Positions 46,721 to 57,418 of a stretch of DNA of 64,000 bases are shown here, in pieces (the stretch's first letter is position 1; each line of letters starts with the position of its first letter). The notes below the pieces were generated by a model. It was not told where the DNA came from. It did no database searches and worked only from the letters and a program-made list of their open reading frames with translations. The translations under genes were made by a program, and so were the position numbers. This DNA comes from Oopsacas minuta (Eukaryota; Porifera; Hexactinellida; Lyssacinosida; Leucopsacidae). Where the stretch lies: positions 21,620 through 85,619 of the forward strand of contig JAKMXF010000013.1 in NCBI GenBank assembly GCA_024704765.1. The letters run 5' to 3'.

Positions 46721-48200
46721 TGGCTATTCAATTGTTCTTACTCTGTCAATACGTACTCCAGATAAGGAGTGCAAATCTCGGCGGTACTTCACTTAAGATA
46801 TATGTTAAAAGGTTGTTACATATAGTAATTCGACACTATAGATTTCAACAATGGCATCACATCTTAGTTGCACTTTTGGAAATGGGACTATGGCGCAATC
46901 TGTGGTATTTTGATATAATTAATAATTATGGTTCAAGAGTAAATGAATTCTAAATTTGTGAGTGTTATATGCCAGCTAGCCCTATTTATTGATAAACTTG
47001 AATAACAATGCGTATACTGAATTCATTTATGCTTTGGATACTTCATAAAATGATACTAATGTATTAGAAATACAGTAATTATGAAATGTTATAACGAAAA
47101 TACGATTTTTCAAAAATACATTTCGTCCGAATGTGTGTGCCCCATGCACTTCATGTCAAGAAAAGTATAAGTGGGTGCCTTTAGGCGGGTCTAGAAATTA
47201 TTGAAAATGAATTTAGAAAGATATTCTCCGCGAAATTGTCAACTATTCAACCTACAATTGTTTGCAGTCTAAGATCGTGGACCTAAAAAGTAGGTCAAGC
47301 AGCTGAAATATGGATAAAAATAGATTGCTAAAAATGCTTGAGAATGAAAAAGTGAAGATTTAATTGTTTTGCAAATGAGTTCAAATTGTTCACATAATAC
47401 ATACGATTACTGATAAATGCCATTGAATTACTAAAAATCCTGGAATGCTGAAATATCGCAAGGGTATTTGCAGAATAAATATTTATGGTTCTCAGGTTTT
47501 CAAATTTCAAATTTTAGCCTAAGTTTGAGGCTTTGGTTAGACATGTTATAAGTTCATTAATGAACTTTATAAGCATATTTCTAGGTTTGAAATAGTGTAG
47601 AATCGAATGCACACATTAATTTTGGTAAATAGCGAAATCAAATTTTCACCTATTACTGCATAGTTCCATACTGTGGCCCTCAAAAGCATTGTTCTATGGA
47701 AATACTATATACAACTTGTACATCTTCTCATGCGATGTGGAACACCTGAGCATATCTCTAAGTAAATGTTATGATTTCAACTATTTGTTTACTCTAAAAG
47801 TCGTAAGAAAACAACAAATATATTTAAACATGAGAAAATTGAAAATGCAAAATCAGTTTCAGCTTACGTTGTTCCCCCATGATAGCTCGGAATAGCAGGT
47901 AACTACGTTATTTTATTCTTCAAAACAACAATACATTTGCATATGAAAACTTGATATTGCGAAATTCGGATTTAGCGTACTGTGTTACCCCTATTTAGCA
48001 GTTTAGCGCAAGCCTGTTTGTATATTTTGAAATTTGCCGAATTTGTTTATATTTTATTGTCATAAATATAACAATAAATTCACATATGATTAATATACGT
48101 AGATTAATTCGAAAGTGTAAAAATCGGAATCAGCATAATCGATTACCCCAATGTGCGAAGGGATTCAGTTAATTCGTAACTCTCAGAATATTTGTATTAT
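46721..48200. other. Unassigned AT-rich stretch
   Basis: The frame at 46639-46953 runs out of the Tigger-like end and matches nothing known. Nothing else recognised. Confidence 0.5.
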
Positions 48201-48226
48201 ATACATGTGATAAGTCTCAAATTCTA

Positions 48227-49280
48227 CTATAAATGTTCAAAGTAGTCCCCCTTGTGCTCAACTACAAGCTTTAAACGCTCTATCCACTTGAAAAATGGTT
48301 TCTTATAAACTTCTTGTGGTATGTCTCTGAGGTACCGTTGGATGATCCTTCCAATTTACATCCATTCTCAAAAAGTGTACCTGCTAGGTGCTTTCTGAGC
48401 CCATCGAACAGCCAAGAGTCGCACAGTGCTAGGACAGGGCTATAGTGTGGATGTTCCAATCTTCAAGACCTATAGAAGCAATCTTATCTTCGATTTCCTT
48501 AGATTTGTGCGGTCTGGCATTATTAGGAAAAATTTTGATGCCTCTAAGACCCGTGGCTGACGACGCTCAATATAATGTTTTTCGATTTCCGGAAGAACAA
48601 CTGTTGAATAAAAGTGCTGAGTAACTGTTTGGCCCTTAGGAGTACAGATTTGGCAGACTGGACCATGTGCATCGAAAAATATGGTGGCCCAATGATCCGG
48701 TCTTGGTAGTGCTGGTGGAGAACTCCCTTTTACAATCCATACCTTGTTCTGTTCTTTGCGAGTTAGCTCTGAATATCTTATCCACGTCTCATCACAGGTA
48801 CATATTTCAAATAGTCGCCTCTCATCACATTGGTCATACTTTTCAAGCAGTTTTTTGCAATTCTCATCCGGGTCTTCTTTTGAGTCAGATTCAACAAATG
48901 TGGGGCCCAACGTGAGCAAACCTTGGACATACCAAGATGCTTGGTCAGAATTCTATGAACACTTCCCGTTGACAAGGTTAGGCTGGTAGCTATCTGCTCA
49001 ATCGTAATATGGGGAACAGAGTCACAGATTTCAACTACAAGAGCAATATTGTTTGCAGTGGTGGCTATTATAAGTTGCCCCATCCGAGGGTCATCTTCAG
49101 CCGACAACCTACTTTCACGAAAACGTAGACTCCACATCTTAACGGTTGATTCTGAACAGGCCTACCCAACATATACCTGACTAAATCTTCGTAGATATTC
49201 CTTGGCGTATCACCGAGTAATGAGCGGATTTTGATGTATGCTCTTTGTTCAAGTAGAAATTCACTAGATTTTGAGGCCAT
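48227..49280 (-). pseudogene. Mariner transposase, nearly full length
   Basis: The N-terminus at 49280 is MASKSSEFLLEQRAYIKIRS. It continues with SLRFRESRLSAEDDPRMGQ, ITIEQIATSLTLSTGSVHRI, CTCDETWIRYSELTRKEQ (first Asp) and FFDAHGPVCQICTPKGQTV. The second catalytic Asp is Asn (FPNNARPH, 48522-48524). The third region reads HYSPVLALCDSWLF instead of PYSPDLAPCDFW. The C-terminus VVEHKGDYFEHL ends with TAG at 48227-48229. Frameshifts lie near 49175, 48850 and 48500. The inverted ends could not be delimited. Confidence 0.92.
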
Positions 49281-50216
49281 AAATTCCTGTGGTTGCTATA
49301 ACCGATCTTCAAAAGGGTGTATCACAAAAATATTAAATCAATCTCCACAAAGTAAAGTGTCCTAAATAGACGAATATCTAAGCTATAAATTTGATGCAAA
49401 TAGTAAATACATGTGGTTAAACAAAATAGCAATAGCTAGAGTTACGAACTAATTGAAATCGCTTTGTATTGTGATAACAGAAACATTGCAATAATAGTGT
49501 TACAAATAGCATAGTAGTGTGCATACAATACTACAACATACCTAATTAGCATTCCAATGTCTAAGTAATTTGTGTTGCGTATTAATCAATCTCTTAAATC
49601 TCCAAGTAAGTAGACATATTTAGTAAACATACAATCTGCAATTATGATATTCAGTTAATTAACTACATAGCAAGAGATTATTTAGTACTACTTGAACTTT
49701 AAATGGAGACGGTTGTTAGTTCTATTCCTCGGGTATCAGATCTTCTAATAATCTCCAGCGATTCTTTTTCGTTTGATTAATGTAAAACCCACATACACAA
49801 TGCGACTATGTTGTACCGTGTATCATGGGATGGTATGCACAAAATTGTTGCATTGTGTGTATTGATCGTTGCATGCAAAAATGTTGCACACAAATATTGT
49901 TGCATGCGTCGGGGGGGGGCATAAAACAAAGCTTTCAATGAAATTTTAGAAATGAATTAAATCATACTATAATACAGGACACCTTTACACTTGCATGAAA
50001 ATTCTATTGCAACCGATTTGCCTGTAACTATATTTCATGGTATGCGTATTTTTTAGTTGTTTGTCTGGAATTGATTGAGGAACTTGTAAGAACTAATGAC
50101 ATTATTTTTGCATGGTGTTGTAGGATACTCTATCTAGCAACTTTTTGAATAACTAATGCAAGAGTTTCTTTGTGAATCAACTCAAATTGTATTGTAAAAT
50201 AAAGTATTGGGTTCAC
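49281..50216. other. Unassigned stretch with dispersed repeat
   Basis: It holds the inverted partner of 35961-36112 at 49489-49640, a patch rich in GTTGCATGC words at 49795-49910, and a run of G at 49910-49919. Confidence 0.5.
49489..49640 (-). repeat. Dispersed repeat, minus copy of the 35961-36112 pair
   Basis: This is the reverse complement of 35961-36112 with about one base in ten different. It lies about 200 bp right of the mariner start codon. Confidence 0.85.
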
Positions 50217-50411
50217 TGACTAAGGCCGAAAATAATTCATTACTCCAGTAACATGCAGCCTTATAACATAGTCCGTTAAAGCCTCTGCGTCTTACAGTTC
50301 AGGGGGCTGCTTGCTACTGGACCCCCTGAACTGTAGGACAAGGAGACTTTCACGTACTTGGTTATACGGCTGTTTGCTATTAGAGTAATGAATAATTTTC
50401 GGACTTAGTCA
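50217..50411. mobile_element. Foldback MITE (long hairpin)
   Basis: The two halves are reverse complements across nearly the whole 195 bp. TGACTAAGGCCGAAAATAAT pairs with ATTATTTTCGGACTTAGTCA-type sequence. The central arms TACAGTTCAGGGGG / CCCCCTGAACTGTA are perfect around a loop of about 15 bases. No coding potential. Target duplication not evident. Confidence 0.92.
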
Positions 50412-50932
50412 TGTTTCAAAATAAAGAGCAATACAAAAGGTTAAATTCAATATTATAATCTATGGGAAAGACAAAGAACCTACATGGATGAGAGAATATA
50501 CCCTTCAGTGAATTATAATATTAAAATGAACCGCTTTTAACATATTCTAAGTGTTCCATTACAAGTTAGAGATGGTTATCTGCCATGCGTGTTGGAACAA
50601 ACTCATAACATCATAAAAACAATGAATTATAATGGGCGGTTGATGAATTATATTTTTCATCATACGAAATATTTGCATTTGTATAGTTTCTGACATTTTT
50701 AAATGGATTGTGTGTACATTTTCTTGCATGTTAATGTAGTATGGCTGTTTCATGGTTGAAAAAGTAACCATTGATTTTCTACCTGAGTGATAAAAAGCAA
50801 ATCAATAGTGTGGATCATCTCCAAGTAGATAGATCTAAGCAATCTCTATAAATATAAACAATTTATTTCGATATCAGAAATAGAACTGCATATCATTTCA
50901 AACTTATATTTTTCACGATTGTCGCAATTTTC
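50412..50932. other. Unassigned stretch
   Basis: The region between the foldback element and the Merlin pseudogene. A left terminal repeat of Merlin should lie here but was not identified. Confidence 0.5.
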
Positions 50933-51861
50933 ATGATAACTCCCGTATTTAGACCTGTAATGATGCTTGCATCTTTTCCGTTCATCGATGAGATTGGATT
51001 GAAGGAATTATACTTAAGGATAACCATCAATCGTGACAATTGTATCGATTGGTTGAGGGTTCATGAATTATTAGCAAGAGGTATGAGATGTAATGTAGGG
51101 CAAACATGTCGGAAGGCGTATTTCTAAGGTGCACGAAGGGAGAGGTTGGAGATGTCCTGAAAAGGGTTGCAAGAAATTTGCATCCTACGAGTAGGATCAT
51201 TCTTTAAAGGATCCAATATTCCTCTTACTCAGTTGGTGGAATTTTTGTATCTTTGGGCAGAAGGACTACAAAGTACACATTTCTTAACCCTAAATCTTAA
51301 GTGATCTCCAAACACCATCACGGATTGGAAAAATTTCTTGAGGGATATGTGTGTGGAGAAGTACCTCTCTAATTCCGAACCAATCGGAGGGCATGGACAC
51401 ATCGTTGAGATCGATGAAAGCAAGTTTGGGAAATGAAAGTACCATCGAGGAAGGCAACTATCGGGAAAATGGGTGTTTGGTGGGATTGATAGAGTTACCA
51501 AAGAAGTTTTCACGGTCACAGTTGAAGATAGATCAGCTTCTACATTGATTCCCATTAAAGAACAATATATCAAACCGTCTACTATTATTCTAAGCGATGA
51601 ATGGGCTTCATACAATCTTATTCCACCTGCTACATTCACCCATTTGGCTGTTAATCATAGTATCCAGTTTGTGGTCCCTGGGACAGAATTCACAAACAAA
51701 CAAGAGAAAGCACTTGGGGGGTCAAGCCAAGAAAAAGATGAGAAATTCCATGACCAGCAATCCCGAGCTCCTGGATACATACCTCGCTGAATATTGCTGG
51801 AGAGACAAATATGGTAACAATCCATTTCACACCTTGCTAATAGAAATAAGAAACCAATATA
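50933..51861 (+). pseudogene. Merlin (IS1016/IS1595-like) transposase
   Basis: The N-terminus FPFIDEIGLKELYLRIT..RDNCIDWLRVHELL is followed by a zinc-ribbon-like part (MRCNVGQTCR, WRCPEKGCKKF). The ISXO2-like catalytic domain then holds GGHGHIVEIDESKFGK (first Asp, near 51410), a stop replacing Arg in GK-stop-KYHRGRQLSGKW, FGGIDRVTKEVFTVTVEDRS, IILSDEWASYN (second Asp, near 51595), and TNKQEK, where the final Glu is kept but the rest is garbled. After a frameshift: KKKMRNSMTSNPELLDTYLA, YCWRDKYGNNPFHTLLIEI. It ends where a mariner-type tip begins at 51862. Confidence 0.93.
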
Positions 51862-52037
51862 AAGGGTGACAATTAAGTTCTGATACATAGTTCCAATTGA
51901 TCTGATGCGTTTCCAATATATTATATTACCATTTCTATCATTTATATTCTAACATATATGTCTTCCTGTTATGCTCAAACAGTAATCTAAATCTATATAC
52001 GCATAAAATCAGAAATTTCAACATGGAAGTAAAGAGG
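51862..52037 (+). mobile_element. DD37D/mariner-type end inserted into Merlin
   Basis: AAGGGTGACAATTAAGTTCT right after TA (51860-51861) matches the right tip of the DD37D copy at 35558 (CAGGGTGACAATTAAGTTCT). It interrupts the last codons of the Merlin transposase and is cut at the N at 52038. Confidence 0.8.
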
Positions 52038-52038
52038 N

Positions 52039-52485
52039 ATACTATTGTATACTTATCCAAAAATTACTGATTGAATAATCTTCAACTTTGGAGTCGGTGT
52101 CTATGCTCGTGTTTAACATCTAGAAATTTATCAAATATCTTTTGTAACTTGCAAAATACTCAGATTTATTAGGTTCACATACCACTATATTTATCATTAA
52201 TATATTGTCAAAATGCAATGTTGTAGTTAATGAACCACAAGTTAAAGTATACTCAAGTCAGTAATCAGGATTGACAAGGTATATACTTGTAAATTCCAGT
52301 GATCTAGTCTATTATTATCGTGATTCGTGAACCATGGTTGAACAGAAGTATAGCGTTATTAGTATTTTCTTTGTTTTGCTATAGATACGATTTCATACAA
52401 TTATTTAATTTCTGAGATGTATTTACAACTAGCAACTTATGGTGAAAATTAAAGAAATTAGTCAAAATCTGCGTAACTAAGCAGT
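52039..52485. other. Unassigned stretch
   Basis: No gene recognised between the N at 52038 and the Tc1 pseudogene. Confidence 0.5.
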
Positions 52486-52489
52486 CGGC

Positions 52490-53452
52490 CTATTCAGAGG
52501 AGGAAATCATACTTACAGGCAGGTTTCTTCATTATTAGACGTTCCCTCTCTTCGACACATTCTATAGTGTCTCGGTGGAAGAAGTTTGTCAATATAGAAA
52601 ATCTCCCAAGATCTGAAAGACCTCGTAAACTTCTCCAAAGGGACATACGTGTGGTCAAAAGGATTGTAAGGAAAAACAGATTCAAAACACTGAAGTTACT
52701 TTCGAATCAAGTGACCGAATCTAGTATCAATATTTCTAAGAGAACTTTGAGGAAAAACTCTGAAGGAAATTGGATTGAAATCTTGTATGAGAGCAAAGAA
52801 ACCCCATATTTCCGAGAAAATCGCAAACTAAGGTTGTGTTTTTACCTAAATTGTAAGAATTTTTCCTCACGAGATTGGGCAGAAATTATATGGTCTGACG
52901 AATCAAGATTCAAACTCTTCAACTCAGATGGAAGAGTTAGAGTATGGAGGGAAAGTAATCAGAGGTTCAACCCTAACAACGTAACAAGGACATTACAAGG
53001 AATGGTGGTTCTGTGTTAGTATGGGGATGTTTTTCTGGGAATACATTGGGTCCATTGATATTCGTAGAACAAAATGTCACTTCACATGTCTATATAACTC
53101 GAATACTTGGGCCATTTAATAAAAAATTTATATACCCTCTATAGAATGTGGGAAGATGTTGACATTTCAACAAAACAACGCTCCAGCCCACATGTCCAAA
53201 AGGACAAGAAATTGGTTCACTGCGAAAAAAATCCCATTATTAACATGGCCCCCCCCCCCCCAGAGCCCAGATATGAATTTGATCGAGTCCCTATGGGGCT
53301 TAATCGGAAGAAGAATAAAGTTACGAAATGCGTTGCCAACATCTCTAACCCAACTAAGATCCATGCTAAAAGAGGAGTGGGAACAAATCTCTCAGAAAGA
53401 ATTGGAAGAATTGATCAGCTCAATGCCAAAAAGGTTGGCAGAATTGAAAAAG
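52490..53452 (+). pseudogene. Tc1 transposase (DD34E) with poly-C expansion
   Basis: RGGNHTYRQVSSLLDVPS starts the helix-turn-helix region. ENLPRSERPRKLLQRDIR holds the GRPR-type AT-hook-like motif. AEIIWSDESRFKLFNSDGRV carries the first Asp. QQNNAPAH has Asn in place of the second Asp (53171-53173). QSPDMNLIESLWG keeps the Glu. A run of 13 C (53249-53261) gives four Pro where Tc1 has Pro-Ala, which lengthens the last spacing by two residues. There is a frameshift at about 53015. The C-terminus continues to the N at 53453. Confidence 0.9.
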
Positions 53453-53453
53453 N

Positions 53454-53758
53454 CAATTGTTTATAGGTCTTGTCACCCATGCACCTCTCGCTTATATCGG
53501 TGGTTTACCATGGACCTTACAAATCGTACACACCATACCATTTTGGGTTGAATCGTAGTCCATCCAAGTATATTCATTCTTCCGAGTAGGTTTATAAACT
53601 AAGTTATCCTTGTAGGCTCGCATTGTTTTAGCTGTTTTAGAAGCACATGGAGTGGAAACAATCGCATCTTCCTCTGGTAGTTGTGGTTCAGACTCAGATA
53701 TATTGTTACAATCAGAAATTTTTCTTTTAGTTCCTCGAATGATAACAAATTTATCCAT
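53454..53758 (-). pseudogene. hAT-like protein N-terminus with TTF-type zinc finger
   Basis: From the ATG at 53758: MDKFVIIRGTKRKISD, an acidic Ser-rich linker, then WMDYDSTQNGMVCTICKVHG and KPPI, a stop, and ARGAWVTRPINN up to the N at 53453. The finger plus ARGAW block is the usual start of ZNF862/DUF4371-type hAT proteins. It may belong to the same family as 23450-24890, which lacks this part. Confidence 0.8.
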
Positions 53759-54125
53759 GTGGTAACACTGGGTTAATCAATTATTACCTATGCGAAGTTT
53801 ATAACAAAAAGAATTTTTCCGCTATATTATATCTCAAGAATTTGTAAATCACTAATTATAGGCGGATGGATAGTAGGAAGCTATACTTTCCAACATATGT
53901 TATTATTTCGCAGTTGCAAATAGTATGAAATGTGATTCAGGTTTCCCACATGTTGTTTATTTTCACTTCAAATAGTATTTTTATAATGAATTGATATTCT
54001 AATAATTTATCCATTGTATAATATATTACGATTAATAGTATATTTTATGAGATTTTGGGGGGGAAACTGAAGTGTTTGGGGAGGAAGCTTCCCACCCCAC
54101 CCCCAGTAGATAGAACCCTGTCTGA
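53759..54125. other. Unassigned stretch
   Basis: AT-rich, with a G-rich and C-rich patch near 54057-54108. No gene recognised. Confidence 0.5.
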
Positions 54126-54728
54126 GCATCCGCTTCACCTGATAATGATGTATATCAAGAATTAGCCTCCATTGCTAAGGAGTATATTGTCCAATGTGAG
54201 AGCAGGAACTATAACTTGTTCATATTCCTTAATAAATATGGAGTGCAAATTAATGCAAATGAAAATTATTGTGGTAACTACAGAGCTGAAAGATGTGAAG
54301 TTGGAGATTTGGAGAGACGAGTTAGAAACACATTGTGGACTGGCATTCACATAAACATCAAAATCTTGGGAAGGTTCCGAGCTGCTTATCACGTCCTAGA
54401 GATGGTTGATTCTCATAATGGCGTTGTTGGAGATGCATTCATTGAACCAGCTCACTTCTCTCAATTTACTGCATGTACATCCAGCTACACACTAGGGCAA
54501 CCACCTAGCGCATACCTTTCATATGAGATCGTTACTGACAGTTCAGAATGTGCTAATAAATATGAGGTAACTGGAATTGCGACTGGAGCATCAAATGCTG
54601 AAGCAATAGAAAATGCTAATGTCTTTGCTGACCTTTGGAATCCTGGATACTGTCTGCAAGCTACTGCGTTTTTCGTTCGATTATCTCTAGTTCTATTCAT
54701 TTACTCACGTATTAGATGTCTTGAATAA
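54126..54728 (+). CDS. Unknown protein, candidate terminal exon
   Basis: This 200-codon frame is open from 54126 to TAA at 54726-54728. There is no ATG in the first 90 codons. An AG at 54125-54126 after a short pyrimidine patch could be a splice acceptor, so it is best read as a last exon. The product has six or more Cys (ENYCGNYRAERCE, FTACTSS, DSSECANK, NPGYCLQ) and a hydrophobic C-terminus (FVRLSLVLFIYS), suggesting a secreted or membrane-anchored protein. I do not recognise a family. Long uninterrupted frame and balanced composition favour a real gene, but a remnant of an unknown element cannot be excluded. Confidence 0.4.
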   Translation, partial: ASASPDNDVYQELASIAKEYIVQCESRNYNLFIFLNKYGVQINANENYCGNYRAERCEVGDLERRVRNTLWTGIHINIKILGRFRAAYHVLEMVDSHNGVVGDAFIEPAHFSQFTACTSSYTLGQPPSAYLSYEIVTDSSECANKYEVTGIATGASNAEAIENANVFADLWNPGYCLQATAFFVRLSLVLFIYSRIRCLE

Positions 54729-57418
54729 TTATTCATCTTATATACTTTACAGTTAATAGTATAGGATAGGATAACATTATTCACCGATTATTATTCTAGT
54801 CCGTTATTTTACTTATTTTATTGAATTTATAATTAGTATAAGCGTTATGTATTACTTTTAGGATTATTGATTACTCTATAAGATTATTCCTTTATGTACT
54901 ACTCTTTCATTCAGTTTCTCATATGATCAATAACTAAGGCCATTGTTAGTTTTTGTACCATTAGTAATGTACTGAAATATTAGCTCAAATTTATACAGTA
55001 ACATTTGACTCGTTTCTCTTGCATCTTACTCTCAATATCATCTTATAATCACCCTAATATCAGCAACTGCATACCTTGTATTAATCTACGGAACGAAGGT
55101 ACTAGGCCTGTAACGGTAGTAACTTGTATTTTGAGCACCACTATAGGAAACGACCGGGATCCCGTTTTGAATTCCAATCCTCGGACCTTTTCTCAGTCTC
55201 GGTCCCGGTCCTGGTCCTGGTAAATCCTAAGGTTTCTCGGTAATTCCTAACTGGGAATGGATAACTAGACAAAATTTGTTTATTGAATAAATGAACAAGC
55301 TAATAATTTCCAACAATGTGCTTTCATTGAGTATTGTGTAGTACTCTAACATAGTATATCTGGATTTGTAAGGTGATATACATTTGAAGAACTATCAATA
55401 ACTGAGAATAATATGTCAAGACAGATAATATACTGACGGATGGGGATACAGAGGGAGTAAGTGAGATGATTCGCATGGTTGAGTCTTCTCCTCAGATATT
55501 CAGCGTGTTTTAATTCGGGATAGGTACGGATGCTTCTAAATCACTCTTGATTGGAGTAGCAACTGCAGGCAGACTGACTTTGAATGAAGTTATTTAGAGT
55601 ATCATTTTTTATAAGATTTCTTGTTTATTAGCATTTTACCATTTCATTTGTTCTAGATATCAAATTTGTCACTTTTCAATATATATATATTTGCTTCTTA
55701 ATATGTGCCACCACAGGAAACTTTTAGCACACTTGGATACTTTTTGGCGGGATTTCCTTATTTTAGTCCCATTCGAACGAACCACAATCCGATTTGTCCT
55801 GATATTTGTTGGAACATACTAGACAAATGACTTGAATTGCGATATATCACACACTTTATTTATTCATTGCAACGCTAATTATTTAAATTTGTTATAATCC
55901 TATGACCTTGTGATTTGATTGGTTGGACTGAAATTCATTATCTCATCAACCAATTAATTAACGTTCGTCGGAGGTTGTGAGTATTGTATTGCAGAATTTT
56001 ACAATTCTCTTTTCATGATTTTTGTAAGAATTTTCTCTAAATTAGGCATAAAAAGTTGAAAAGAGTTTCATGAACATATATACTTTGTAAACTATGCAAT
56101 AATCATAAATTTATGGACCAGTAAGATGCGAACGTTTGACAATTTTGTACTCTTCTTAGCCTAAATAATGTTGTATGATATGTTGATGTGACATTAACAC
56201 GATTCCAGCGGGAAGGGAATTTCAATTCCCATCCAATAGGATTTCCCAGTTAGACATCCAATAGGATTTCCCAGTTTCCCATACGAATTTCAATCCCACG
56301 CAACTCTGGAGATTAATAGCATTATCTAGTTGATACGAGGGAACCATTATAAGGCGAGAGTACTTCTATCCGGAAAGCTATATTAGAGTTACTCTACATA
56401 GCCCGGGCCTCCAGAGAATCAGATTGTAAATACTCCTTCATCGACCATTTACTTTTCACACTAACCAACATATGGGTAGTGCAAAATTATACTTGCTACC
56501 TTAGTCATACCATGTTTAAACAAGGCTGGGCCAACCGTAGCCGAGATTAATCTGCTTGAATTCGTCGAAATCTATCACTCTCCAAACATTTTCTCTAAAG
56601 TAATTCCAGTTTAGATAGACTCTTGACTCGAACTGATAAATAATGAATAATTCGAGATGTATTTAACCATTACTAGCCAAAATAGTCCTTCATGTGCCGC
56701 TTCTGACACCTCCTGCGGAAGGATTTTTCTAGGTGTCTTCGGCCCATTTACAAATTTATCATTGGAAGGTAGAAATAAGCTGCGCGCACTTGCTCTATGT
56801 GGCCTGGGAACATTTTATGTCCTTTGATCTTCTGGCATTACTTGTACTCGTTTTTATCTTGTTCATAACTTTAGAGATTAAGACACAATATTTAGCATGC
56901 ATAATCGTAGTGAGATCTAGTTATTATCTACTAATCACTAAATAATGCAAGGTACGTATAAGGCAAACTTTTAGCGTGGGTAGTAGTATTGATTGAAGTA
57001 GTTTTTCGCTGAATATTATGGCCGGTCACTCTACCAACCGAATAATTACAAAAAGATTCGATACAGCTAACCCTAATATTTAGGAATAATTTTGCTTTAA
57101 ACAACGTTCGGAACAACTATTCGATTCCTGTTGAATACCGATATTCGGGAATATTCAGTTTGTCGATCAGTAGTGGGTTGATTTAGAAGTTAATCATCAT
57201 ACCATTAAAGATCATGTATTACATTAAAAAGAGGCTTTAGACACGGTTCTAGGACACCTAGCGAAAGCTATTTTCCAGAAGTTATTGTTAATTAATTGTA
57301 CACTAAATAATGATAAATTTTTAGCAGTTTAAGTTTATCGTAGAAAATTGAAAGAGATGAAAAAATTATAAAAATGAATATTAGTAAATCAAATTATGCG
57401 CTATACCAAGAAGATATT
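54729..57418. other. Unassigned stretch
   Basis: A GGTCC/GGACC-rich patch lies at 55150-55222 and a 25-bp tandem duplication at 56230-56276. No gene recognised. Confidence 0.5.
56230..56276. repeat. 25-bp tandem duplication
   Basis: CATCCAATAGGATTTCCCAG followed by TTAGA is immediately repeated (second unit incomplete at its end). The two copies are identical, so the duplication is recent. Confidence 0.85.

Noticed and set aside
46639-46953. 104-codon frame as a membrane protein gene
   Set aside because: It begins inside a Tigger-like terminal repeat and has no known domain.
51229-51639. 136-codon minus-strand frame
   Set aside because: Antisense to the Merlin transposase, which has the DES..GK and SDEWASY motifs.
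53107-53466. 119-codon plus-strand frame overlapping the Tc1 C-terminus
   Set aside because: Out of phase with the recognisable Tc1 catalytic motifs; the frame starting at 53156 carries them.
55140-55230. GGTCCCGGTCCTGGTCCTGG patch as a coding repeat
   Set aside because: Short, imperfect and without an extended open frame; a simple-sequence patch is enough to explain it.
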